Below, one piece after another: positions 7,176-13,193 of a stretch of 13,193 nt of DNA (position 1 is its first letter; each line of letters starts with the position of its first letter). Under the pieces are notes generated by a model that did not search any database, had not been told where the DNA came from, and was given only the letters and a program-made list of their open reading frames with translations. The stretch spans positions 1 to 13,193 of the forward strand of contig JAJDES010000612.1 of NCBI GenBank assembly GCA_029259675.1. Reading direction: 5' to 3'. The position numbers and the translations under genes were made by a program. The stretch is from Planctomycetota bacterium. GTDB taxonomy: Bacteria > Planctomycetota > UBA1135 > GCA-002686595.

Positions 7176-8234
7176 ATGAATCAAAAAGGTCGACATTTGG
7201 CGCAACTCTTGGACTCAGGGCTGGGCGCCCTGGCCGCTGGTGCCGTCATGCGCGAGCGAGAGCAGCTAAATGGAGCCGCTTCAGCCTTCTCGCCGGGCTC
7301 CTTCGATGACCTGCTCGGAGACACCGAAAACCGCATTCTGAATCTCGCGGCCGCCGTCGCCACCGGCTTCCCCGAAATATTCGTGGATCAAGTTCAGTGG
7401 AGCCGCTGCTGCCTGGACCATCGCCACTTGAGCGATGAGCATTTGGCACTGAATCTGATCTGCCTGAAGGAGGAGCTTCAAGAAGCTCTGCCCAGCGAAG
7501 TTCAAGGGCCGGCTGTGGAAGCTTTGGACATGGCTCTCGCTTGCTTCACATCGCCCGCGCCCACGCTCCCAAGCATCCTCGATTGCGATCTCGATCACAT
7601 GCCTCGCATTCGTCAGTTGTTGCTTGCGATCCTCGAGGCGCGGCGCTCGGATGCGCACCGAATCGTGCTGGAAGCTGCCGACTCCGGACTGTCGCTCTCC
7701 ACGATCCAAACCGAGATCCTTTGCCCCCTTCAGGGCGAATTGGGAGTCATGTGGCAGCGTGGTGAGTTGGGAATCCATGAGGAGCACCTGGCCTCGGGTG
7801 TGGTGAAAGAGTGCCTTACTCTGCTGCGAGGACAAATGCGACCCAAGCTCACGCGTGGCAAGACCGTTCTAATCTGCTCCGCAAAAGGAAATTTGCACGA
7901 CATCGGCACTCAAATCCTCGCTGACCATTTTGAAATGGACGGTTGGCAAGCCCTTCGGCTCGGAGCCAATTTGCCGAGCAACGACCTAGCCAAGGCGACA
8001 CTCGACTTTGAAGCCGACCTTGTAGCGCTGTCGGTGACCATGGGAATCCACCTGCGGGATTCCGCCAACATGATCGAAAGGGTCCGAGAATTCCGCGCTG
8101 AGGAAGCCCCCCCGATCCTCGTCGGCGGCCCCCCCTTCAGCAAATTGCCGGAATTGTGGCGCGCGATTGGAGCCGACGGCTATGCACTCGACGCTCCTTC
8201 AGCCGTGCGCAAGGCTGAAGAACTGGCGGGCTGA
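7176..8234 (+). CDS. Cobalamin (B12)-binding regulatory protein, CarH/LitR-like sensor module without DNA-binding domain
   Basis: The protein has 352 residues. The C-terminal half is a B12 module: a four-helix bundle (about 143-222) with LGVMWQRGELGIHEEHLAS, giving the W-x9-EH signature (Trp193, Glu203, His204), then a Rossmann-like B12-binding domain (about 228-350). In CarH that Trp-Glu-His set caps the adenosyl group and makes the protein light-sensitive; related chemotaxis and kinase-linked sensors share it. The axial-ligand motif reads NLHDIG (239-244), so the usual Asp or Glu before His241 is Asn. VALSVTMG and PILVGGPPF are the typical later B12 contacts. The N-terminal 140 residues are helical and resemble the input region of stand-alone cobalamin sensors. 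No MerR-type helix-turn-helix or methyltransferase domain is present, so it is probably a sensor acting through a partner. Its placement 46 bases after the ECF sigma gene suggests that partner. AAGAAG lies just before the ATG. Confidence 0.85.
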   Translation: MNQKGRHLAQLLDSGLGALAAGAVMREREQLNGAASAFSPGSFDDLLGDTENRILNLAAAVATGFPEIFVDQVQWSRCCLDHRHLSDEHLALNLICLKEELQEALPSEVQGPAVEALDMALACFTSPAPTLPSILDCDLDHMPRIRQLLLAILEARRSDAHRIVLEAADSGLSLSTIQTEILCPLQGELGVMWQRGELGIHEEHLASGVVKECLTLLRGQMRPKLTRGKTVLICSAKGNLHDIGTQILADHFEMDGWQALRLGANLPSNDLAKATLDFEADLVALSVTMGIHLRDSANMIERVREFRAEEAPPILVGGPPFSKLPELWRAIGADGYALDAPSAVRKAEELAG

Positions 8235-8726
8235 GCAAGTTAGCGCCAAGGGCGTAGTGACCCCTTCTAGTGCTTGCCCAAAAGTGTAGAGCCGCACTCT
8301 CAGCTCAAGAGAGGATTGAATCGCAGGCGAGTGAATCGTGTGCGTTCACTGGAATTGCTTGAAGCTGAGCAGGCCGGGATTTCGACTTGCGCAACCCCAG
8401 CTATTCGCAATTCGTTTCCGGGCCCATTAGATACAGAACGCTTGTGCGAATTTGTCTTTCGCTCGCCGCCCTGGATCAAGCCCGAATGCGTTGATTGCAA
8501 CCAGGCAACTCAGAGTCCCCCTACGGCGCGTTGCAACAATTTCGATCGCGCAGTCAATCCATGCCCTCGCAAGCGTGTGGCCATGGGGTGAGTCTGGCCC
8601 ATCGTTGGGATTCCAATCGACGTTCAGCATTTTTTTGGGTGCGACGCATCCGGCGGCCGGTTGGCCGCGAACTCTTGCATGAACTCGAGAACCGCAAACA
8701 CCGAAGTAAATCAGAGTAAAAAGCCC
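8235..8726. other. Spacer of about 490 bases upstream of the fasciclin gene
   Basis: I find no supported gene here. Open frames on both strands are short and without motifs. The frame of the fasciclin gene is open back to a TTG at 8661, but the signal peptide points to the ATG at 8727. The fasciclin promoter is expected in the right half. TTGCAT at 8675-8680 is a possible -35 box, but no matching -10 box sits 16-18 bases later. I see no tRNA, and no strong terminator after the B12 gene. Confidence 0.5.
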
Positions 8727-9668
8727 ATGTTCATCAAAGCATCTATTCTTTGCGCGGCACTTGTTGCCGTTTCCCCCCAGAGCACCTGCGACAGCCAGAA
8801 GAGCTGCTCCAGCAAGCAGGGTTCAACCCCCGCCAGTGCCGTCGTTGAAGGCAAGAACATCGTCGAAACGGCCCTGGCTTCGGAAGATTTCTCAACGCTC
8901 GTCAAGGCCGTCACTGCAGCCGGTTTGGCAGAGGCTCTTCAAGCTGAAGGTCCCCTCACCGTCTTTGCGCCCACCAACGCCGCCTTTGCCAAGCTTCCGA
9001 AGGAAACTGTAGCTGAGCTCTTCGATCCGAAGAACAAAGCCATGCTGCAAGCGATCCTCACCTATCACGTTGCCGCCGGCAAACTAACCAGCAAAGAGGT
9101 TGTCAGCAGAGATGCAACCGCGTCCCTGAATGGCCAGCGCATCCAATTCAAGACCACGGATGACGGTGTAAAAATCTCCGGTGCGACCCTGCTCAGCGCG
9201 GACATCGAGTGCACCAACGGCGTCATTCACGTGATCGACACCGTCATTCTTCCCAGCACGCTCGATATCGTTGAAACAGCCATGAAGGCCGGCTCTTTCA
9301 AGACCCTTGGCACCGCGCTCAAGGCAGCCCAACTGGCCGAGGCTCTTAAAGGCAAAGGTCCCTTCACCGTGTTCGCTCCTTCCGATGAAGCCTTCGCTGC
9401 ACTTCCCAGAGGAACTGTTGAAGACCTCCTGGAGCCCGAAAACCGTGAAAAGTTGGCCGCGATCCTCAAGTACCACGTCGTCCCCGGTCGCGTCTACACC
9501 TCGGACTTTTCTGAGAAGCGTGGATTGAAGACCCTCCAGGGACAAGCTCTGAAAGCTGGATCCCGCGAAGGCAAGACCTTCATGGTGCAAGGTGCAAAAA
9601 TCATCAGCGCCGACATCGACACGACCAACGGAGTGATTCAGGTCATCGATAAAGTCCTGCTTCCCTAA
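8727..9668 (+). CDS. Secreted protein with two fasciclin (FAS1) domains
   Basis: This 313-residue protein was started at the ATG at 8727 because it gives a classical signal sequence (MFIKASILCAALVAV). The following STCDSQKSC stretch is not a convincing lipobox, so secretion is more likely than lipidation. Two FAS1 domains follow, at about 43-176 and 179-313. Each has the H1 motif (TVFAPTNAAF at 78-87 and TVFAPSDEAF at 214-223), the conserved Tyr-His (113-114 and 249-250) and the closing H2 motif (TNGVIHVIDTVILP and TNGVIQVIDKVLLP). FAS1 domains mediate adhesion or binding outside the cell. Bacterial forms occur in surface and biofilm proteins, and the partner is unknown. The two halves are clearly an internal duplication. 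The gene has a long spacer upstream and strong hairpins downstream, so it is probably transcribed alone. Confidence 0.92.
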   Translation: MFIKASILCAALVAVSPQSTCDSQKSCSSKQGSTPASAVVEGKNIVETALASEDFSTLVKAVTAAGLAEALQAEGPLTVFAPTNAAFAKLPKETVAELFDPKNKAMLQAILTYHVAAGKLTSKEVVSRDATASLNGQRIQFKTTDDGVKISGATLLSADIECTNGVIHVIDTVILPSTLDIVETAMKAGSFKTLGTALKAAQLAEALKGKGPFTVFAPSDEAFAALPRGTVEDLLEPENREKLAAILKYHVVPGRVYTSDFSEKRGLKTLQGQALKAGSREGKTFMVQGAKIISADIDTTNGVIQVIDKVLLP

Positions 9669-9745
9669 TCGGCACATCCTCCTTCGCCGCGCTCAGCCAA
9701 TAGGCGGAGAATCCCTCATCTCCAGCGGCGAGTGCTTTAGGGAAA

Positions 9746-9778
9746 GACGGATCGCGGAGCCCTACTCCGCGGTCCGTC
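9746..9778. terminator. Long hairpin, probable terminator for the arylsulfotransferase-like gene
   Basis: GACGGATCGCGGAG (9746-9759) pairs with CTCCGCGGTCCGTC (9765-9778): 14 pairs with one G-T wobble around a 5-base loop, CCCTA. On the + strand only GCTTTC follows. On the - strand, downstream of the arylsulfotransferase-like gene, the stem is followed by TTTCCC, a weak T-tract. It lies about 50 bases past that gene's stop. Confidence 0.6.
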
Positions 9779-9787
9779 GCTTTCATG

Positions 9788-9823
9788 AGAAGCTTCCGTG
9801 CCCCAAGCATGGAAGCTTCTTTT
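9788..9823 (+). terminator. Intrinsic terminator of the fasciclin gene
   Basis: AGAAGCTTCCGTGC (9788-9801) pairs with GCATGGAAGCTTCT (9807-9820): 14 pairs including one G-T wobble, with loop CCCAA. On the + strand the stem runs straight into TTTT (9820-9823). This is a standard Rho-independent terminator placed 120 bases after the fasciclin stop and just before the convergent gene's stop at 9829. Confidence 0.8.
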
Positions 9824-9828
9824 CATTG

Positions 9829-11478
9829 CTAGGGCATGATTACCAGTGGCACAGCATTGCTGGTGTGCGTCGTGACGAAAGTTGTTGAATCGACCAAACC
9901 GTAGGCGTGATTCATGGTGACCCCGACCAGGGGCACGGCCAAGCCCGGCGCCACATTCATGCTGGCTGTCCCTCTACCCTGGGCATCCACAACTCCAAAG
10001 GAATTGGAAAACAGGGCGCTACCTGGAAAGTTCAGGGTGAATTTGAAGTAAGGGTCGTTGTTGAGAGGCAGGGTGAATCCATCCACTGGAATGCCCGGCG
10101 AAGTTCCCGAGATCGAGCCCAGCAAGAAATAAAAGTCCCCCGCGCGCGGCGTTCCCGCGACGAGATCAAAATCAATCGTGGCGCCCGCCGCTGCGGAAAC
10201 CGTCGCGTCGCTGGACCAAAGGCTGCGCTCAACGTAGCTGACTTGGAAAACAAAGGCATTGCTGCTGGGGAGGGTATTGAAGTGCTCCCACACTTTTGTT
10301 CCCGCGTCCGTAACTTCAAACAACCATCCGCTTTGCACTCCACTGTCGATCAAAGTGTTCCCGTTGGGCAAGCGCTCTGCATTGGAGAGGAAGGGACTGA
10401 AAAAGTCCGTTGCCGTCTGAGCGGTGTACTCCCAAAACGGGCCAGCCGGCCCGTAGGTTCCGTCGGGCAGCAAGTCGAATCCCCCACTGCCATTTACGGG
10501 TAAAGCCAATTCGTATACGGCGGAGAAGTTTCCTCCAACTTGATTGTTGAAGATCATCAAATTGCCGGCGCCCGGCAAACCGGGAGCAACGAAATTGGGC
10601 CCGTGTTGATTGTGCAGCAACTGATCGGAAGCCGTGCCTTTGTCGTAGGCGGCAATGTTGCCCCAGCGATAAAGCAAATCGCCGCCTTTGCCATGGGTGC
10701 CGCCTGAATGACCTGCGGCCTCGGCAGTGGTCGTGCTGTGATCGATGATCCAGATTTCGTCCTGCAAATTGGCGCTAAACACAATCCAATCGTGAGCGGG
10801 ATCGTAATCGATGGCGTTGGCGTGGTTCCAATCGCCCTGGTTGGGTGTCCCGGGCGGGTAATTGATGTCTATGAGCTCCGGGTGATTCGCTACGACGCCA
10901 AAGTTCGCTTTGCTGTTATCAAAGTCTTGGATTAAGTGATCCCAGATGTGCCACTCCCACACAATCGTTCCGGTCGTCAAACCCGTTTGTTGAACTTCGA
11001 CCAAATGATCGGGGCGAAAAATGGAGCCGATGGTGGCGGGGTTGCGACCCTGGGCGATGGCTTCCGCCGGAGTGAAATCCTCCCAAGCGATGATCAAGAC
11101 ATTGCCGTTGGGCAATGCTTCCACATCGTGGTGACCGAAATTGCCGCCGGTGTTGTACTTGTAATCCCAAAGGATGGTGCCGTCGAAGGCGATGCGTTGA
11201 ACGCCACCTCCCGCCCCGCCGATGCCGGGCCCGCCGCCGGTGGCGACGGCGCGCAGAAGAGTTCCATCTGACTCCAAGTACACACCGTTGCCCGGATTGA
11301 ATCCGCTGGGCCAGGTGTGAACGACCTCGCCGGCAGTGTCGATCAAATACGTTTCGGACGTACCGTGGGGTCCGATCATGCGGAAGCCCGGCGCAGTTTG
11401 CGCAGCGCTGTCCGTCACCAGTAATAAGAGCGCTAGCGGCAAGTAGCCGCGGACAGACGAAAAGGGATTGCGGCTCAT
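9829..11478 (-). CDS. Secreted arylsulfotransferase (ASST)-like beta-propeller protein with C-terminal accessory domain
   Basis: The protein has 549 residues, with a signal peptide ending near SAAQ (residue 27). Residues about 30-420 resemble the arylsulfotransferase family, a beta-propeller that moves sulfate between phenolic compounds through a histidine. Repeated blades are visible, for example ETYLIDTAGEVVHTW, TILWDYKYNT and GWLFEVTDAGTKVWEHF, together with ALPNGNVLI and RLPNGNTLI. Histidines that could serve are in GHHDVEALPNGN (116-117), WNHANAIDYD (219) and HNQHGPNF (289, 292). I cannot assign the catalytic one, and many relatives are untested. Residues about 424-549 form a separate beta-rich domain ending TSNAVPLVIMP, of a type I associate with secreted planctomycete proteins. 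The start ATG at 11478 is preceded by AAAGAAG. The gene stands alone and converges on the fasciclin gene. No sulfate-donor pathway is encoded nearby. Confidence 0.82.
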   Translation of the reverse strand: MSRNPFSSVRGYLPLALLLLVTDSAAQTAPGFRMIGPHGTSETYLIDTAGEVVHTWPSGFNPGNGVYLESDGTLLRAVATGGGPGIGGAGGGVQRIAFDGTILWDYKYNTGGNFGHHDVEALPNGNVLIIAWEDFTPAEAIAQGRNPATIGSIFRPDHLVEVQQTGLTTGTIVWEWHIWDHLIQDFDNSKANFGVVANHPELIDINYPPGTPNQGDWNHANAIDYDPAHDWIVFSANLQDEIWIIDHSTTTAEAAGHSGGTHGKGGDLLYRWGNIAAYDKGTASDQLLHNQHGPNFVAPGLPGAGNLMIFNNQVGGNFSAVYELALPVNGSGGFDLLPDGTYGPAGPFWEYTAQTATDFFSPFLSNAERLPNGNTLIDSGVQSGWLFEVTDAGTKVWEHFNTLPSSNAFVFQVSYVERSLWSSDATVSAAAGATIDFDLVAGTPRAGDFYFLLGSISGTSPGIPVDGFTLPLNNDPYFKFTLNFPGSALFSNSFGVVDAQGRGTASMNVAPGLAVPLVGVTMNHAYGLVDSTTFVTTHTSNAVPLVIMP

Positions 11479-11848
11479 CGGGAAACTTCTTTTTGAGGTT
11501 GGCTTGGTCCGCTGCGAAAAATCGCTGCAGGATCAAACCGCGAAAGGTCGACCAGATCGCGCCTGCGATCCAGGTAAAGCCTACGCGGACTGACCAGTCT
11601 CGCAACCGGCAACGCTTTCATGTCGCCCCTACTGCGATTGCCGCTATGGGCCCCAAACGCGGCAAGAACAGCTCTAGCTCCCCATGGCCGGCCAACAGGG
11701 CAGGGCTCGGGGCCAACCGGCCTTCCTTCAGGGCCTGCCTTCAGGGCTTGCCTTCAGGGCTTGCAGTATGGGCTTGCAGTAAGGGTCTGCAGGGAAGCGG
11801 TCTCCCCATGAGTCCGAAGCGCGTCACATGTAGAGCGCGACTGGGGAT
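11479..11848. other. Spacer of about 370 bases containing a minisatellite
   Basis: No gene is supported. The + strand frames across this region change phase with the 13-bp repeat at 11725-11789 and have no recognisable motif. The right part lies downstream of the nitroreductase, and the left part should hold the promoter of the arylsulfotransferase-like gene. No convincing terminator for the nitroreductase is visible. Confidence 0.55.
11725..11789. repeat. Tandem repeat, 13-bp unit, five copies
   Basis: Five consecutive 13-bp units are seen: CCTTCAGGGCCTG, CCTTCAGGGCTTG, CCTTCAGGGCTTG, CAGTATGGGCTTG and CAGTAAGGGTCTG. Units 2 and 3 are identical and the last two have diverged at their left ends. 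The core GGGCTTG is best kept. Because 13 is not a multiple of 3, no reading frame is preserved, which fits non-coding DNA. Confidence 0.9.
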
Positions 11849-12454
11849 TCATTTGGGAATTCCGGACCAGGCCTCGCCCCAATTTGCGCCAAAAACCATT
11901 TCGTTCAGGGCTTTGCGTTCGCGCACAGCAGCTTCTCTCGTGCGCATTTCAGCGCTCAAACTTTCACCATCCCCTCGATAGCCGAGGGCGATGGCGGCCA
12001 TCGGCTCGAGGTCTTCGGGAATGGCAAAAAGTTCCCGCGCGCGCTGAACATCAAAGCCACCCATCTGGTGCAGTGACAACCCAAGCGCCCCTGCTTGCAT
12101 GCTCAAGTTTCCAACGGCCAGCCCAAGGTCATGGGCTCCGTGGCGATTGTGTTTTCCGTTGCGACTAAACTTCATGGAAGCAACGGAAAGTAAAAGCACC
12201 GGTGCCTGGGCTGCCCAGGCGGCATTGGCTTCCACGAGGCAACTTGCGAGCTTGGCGTGCAACTCCGTTTCATCGCGCGTGGCGACAATAAAGGACCACG
12301 GTTGTTCGTTGTAACAGGAAGCAGCCCAACGCGCCGCCTCAAACAAGCTTCCAAGGTCCTCACGACTTACTGCTTGATCGGAAAACGCGAGCGGGCTCCA
12401 GCGTTCTGCAATGAGGTCGTGAATCGGAAACTGTACTTCTGCTTTTTTGTTCAT
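11849..12454 (-). CDS. Nitroreductase family protein (FMN-dependent oxidoreductase)
   Basis: The protein has 201 residues, a normal length for the family, and should be a cytoplasmic FMN-dependent NAD(P)H oxidoreductase acting on nitro compounds, quinones or similar electrophiles. ERWSPLAFSDQAVSRED (residues 17-33) is the classic N-terminal FMN-phosphate motif, with Arg18 and Ser20. ARWAASCYNEQPWSFIV follows as the second FMN and dimer motif. GAHDLGLAVGNLSMQAGALGLSLHQMGGFD is the middle helix region, and AIALGYRGDGE the late FMN contact. The final FGANWGEAW is also typical. It begins 9 bases after the pirin stop on the same strand, with no Shine-Dalgarno of its own, so it is probably translated from the pirin message. 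The physiological substrate cannot be told from sequence. Confidence 0.92.
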   Translation of the reverse strand: MNKKAEVQFPIHDLIAERWSPLAFSDQAVSREDLGSLFEAARWAASCYNEQPWSFIVATRDETELHAKLASCLVEANAAWAAQAPVLLLSVASMKFSRNGKHNRHGAHDLGLAVGNLSMQAGALGLSLHQMGGFDVQRARELFAIPEDLEPMAAIALGYRGDGESLSAEMRTREAAVRERKALNEMVFGANWGEAWSGIPK

Positions 12455-12463
12455 TGGACTGAC

Positions 12464-13162
12464 TTAGGCGAGGTCGAGTAATAGGAATTCCGAGTCTGCG
12501 AGCGACTCAATGTCAATTTGAGTTTGTTCTTCAATGGCCGCGCCGTCGCCGGGCTCCAGCACTTCGCTCCCGACCTGAAGCCGGCCGCTGGAAAGTTGGA
12601 TCCAAACCCGGCGTCCCGCTTGCACGGCATGGGTCAGCTTTTCCCCGGTGGGCAACAAGCTGGCGTACATGTAAGCGTCTTGGCGAATTTCCAGCGAATC
12701 CTCACGACCATCCGGTGAGGCTACGACTCGCAGCTTCGACGTCCGCTCATCTTCGGGAAAATGTCTCTGCCCATAGCGCGGTAGGGCTCCCAACTCTGCG
12801 GGCTCGATCCACAACTGAAAGAGCTCCACGAGTTCCTCATCTGACCCGTTGAACTCACTGTGGGTCACTCCCTTTCCGGCGGACATGTACTGCACGTCCC
12901 CGGGCACGATTCTCGAACCCGTGCCCATCGAATCCTTGTGCTCCAAACTGCCTGAAAGGACGTAGGTGAGGATTTCCATGTCTTGATGCCCATGGGTCCC
13001 AAAACCCTCACCGGGCTGGACGCGATCCTGATTAATTACACGCAAAGGTCCGAACCCCATGTGAGCGGGATCCATGTAATTGGCAAAGCTGAAGCTGTGG
13101 CGCGCTTCCAACCAACCGTGACTTGCATATCCGCGATCGTCCGATTTTCGAATGGTAATCAT
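12464..13162 (-). CDS. Pirin family protein (cupin, YhhW-like quercetinase type)
   Basis: This 232-residue bicupin has the full pirin layout. The N-terminal cupin has the metal ligands His57 and His59 (THGHQDMEI) and His101 and Glu103 (GVTHSEFN), positions that match those of E. coli YhhW and human pirin. The opening GWLEARHSFSFANYMDP and the PLRVINQDRVQPGEGFGTH stretch are strongly conserved pirin sequence. The C-terminal cupin (about 140-232) has no metal site, as is usual. YhhW and human pirin can oxidise quercetin in vitro, while other bacterial pirins bind metabolic enzymes, so the role here is open. The start is well supported by AGGAG, read on the minus strand at 13171-13175, 8 bases before the ATG. 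It leads the two-gene unit with the nitroreductase. Its promoter lies at or beyond the right edge. Confidence 0.95.
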   Translation of the reverse strand: MITIRKSDDRGYASHGWLEARHSFSFANYMDPAHMGFGPLRVINQDRVQPGEGFGTHGHQDMEILTYVLSGSLEHKDSMGTGSRIVPGDVQYMSAGKGVTHSEFNGSDEELVELFQLWIEPAELGALPRYGQRHFPEDERTSKLRVVASPDGREDSLEIRQDAYMYASLLPTGEKLTHAVQAGRRVWIQLSSGRLQVGSEVLEPGDGAAIEEQTQIDIESLADSEFLLLDLA

Positions 13163-13170
13163 GCTTTCGG

Positions 13171-13175
13171 CTCCT
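13171..13175 (-). promoter_or_regulatory. Ribosome binding site of the pirin gene
   Basis: AGGAG on the minus strand lies 8 bases before the pirin ATG. It is the clearest Shine-Dalgarno in the window and settles this start. Most other genes here lack one. Confidence 0.8.
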
Positions 13176-13193
13176 GTTTTCCAGATCCAAGCT

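Noticed and set aside
8274..8591. Open frame of 105 codons in the spacer before the fasciclin gene
   Set aside because: There is no motif or ribosome binding site, and both strands are equally open here.
9084..9677. Long open frame on the - strand opposite the fasciclin gene (197 codons)
   Set aside because: It is a shadow of the FAS1 coding sequence, which has clear motifs on the + strand; the antisense product has none.
2..11478. Sulfatase and arylsulfotransferase as one sulfate-ester pathway
   Set aside because: They lie about 9 kb apart on opposite strands, separated by unrelated genes, so the window gives no evidence of a link.
10919..11605. Open frame of 228 codons on the - strand overlapping the arylsulfotransferase-like gene
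   Set aside because: It is an Arg- and His-rich alternative frame of the same strand as the real gene, with no recognisable motif.

Overview
The window is about 13.2 kb of moderately GC-rich bacterial chromosome. It carries eleven protein genes that I can support, one of them cut by the left edge. I see no rRNA, tRNA, CRISPR array or transposase. The organism is probably a member of the Planctomycetota or a similar marine phylum. That rests on weak evidence: a secreted arylsulfotransferase-like protein with a C-terminal beta-domain of a kind I associate with marine planctomycetes, a sulfatase, a MORN-repeat lipoprotein, many starts without a clear Shine-Dalgarno, and long gene-free spacers. 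No marker gene fixes the lineage.

Layout, left to right. (1) 2-1854, + strand: the end of a sulfatase overlaps the GTG start of a lipoprotein made almost entirely of nine 24-residue MORN-type repeats. (2) 2105-3076, - strand: a protein with every hallmark motif of eukaryotic type I protein arginine methyltransferases, which is rare in bacteria. (3) 3077-4072: about 1 kb without a credible gene but with chained palindromes and short repeats. (4) 4073-5606, + strand: a RimJ/RimL-type acetyltransferase, then a lipoprotein with a probable cysteine-free thioredoxin-like domain. (5) 5690-6514, - strand: an M24 metallopeptidase-fold protein, divergent from an ECF sigma factor (6581-7129), which is followed 46 bases later by a cobalamin-binding protein with the W-x9-EH signature (7176-8234). 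(6) 8727-9668, + strand: a secreted two-domain fasciclin protein, ending at a pair of long hairpins that separate it from the convergent secreted arylsulfotransferase-like gene (9829-11478, - strand). (7) 11479-11848: a spacer with a 13-bp tandem repeat. (8) 11849-13162, - strand: a pirin and a nitroreductase, 9 bases apart and probably one transcript.

Two units stand out. The first is the bacterial PRMT, whose substrate is unknown and not obvious nearby. The second is the sigma factor plus stand-alone B12 sensor pair, which could couple cobalamin state or light to transcription without a DNA-binding domain on the sensor. The pirin/nitroreductase pair looks like a housekeeping redox or xenobiotic-stress operon. 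The envelope genes (sulfatase, MORN lipoprotein, thioredoxin-like lipoprotein, fasciclin, arylsulfotransferase) are separate transcription units with no evident shared pathway.
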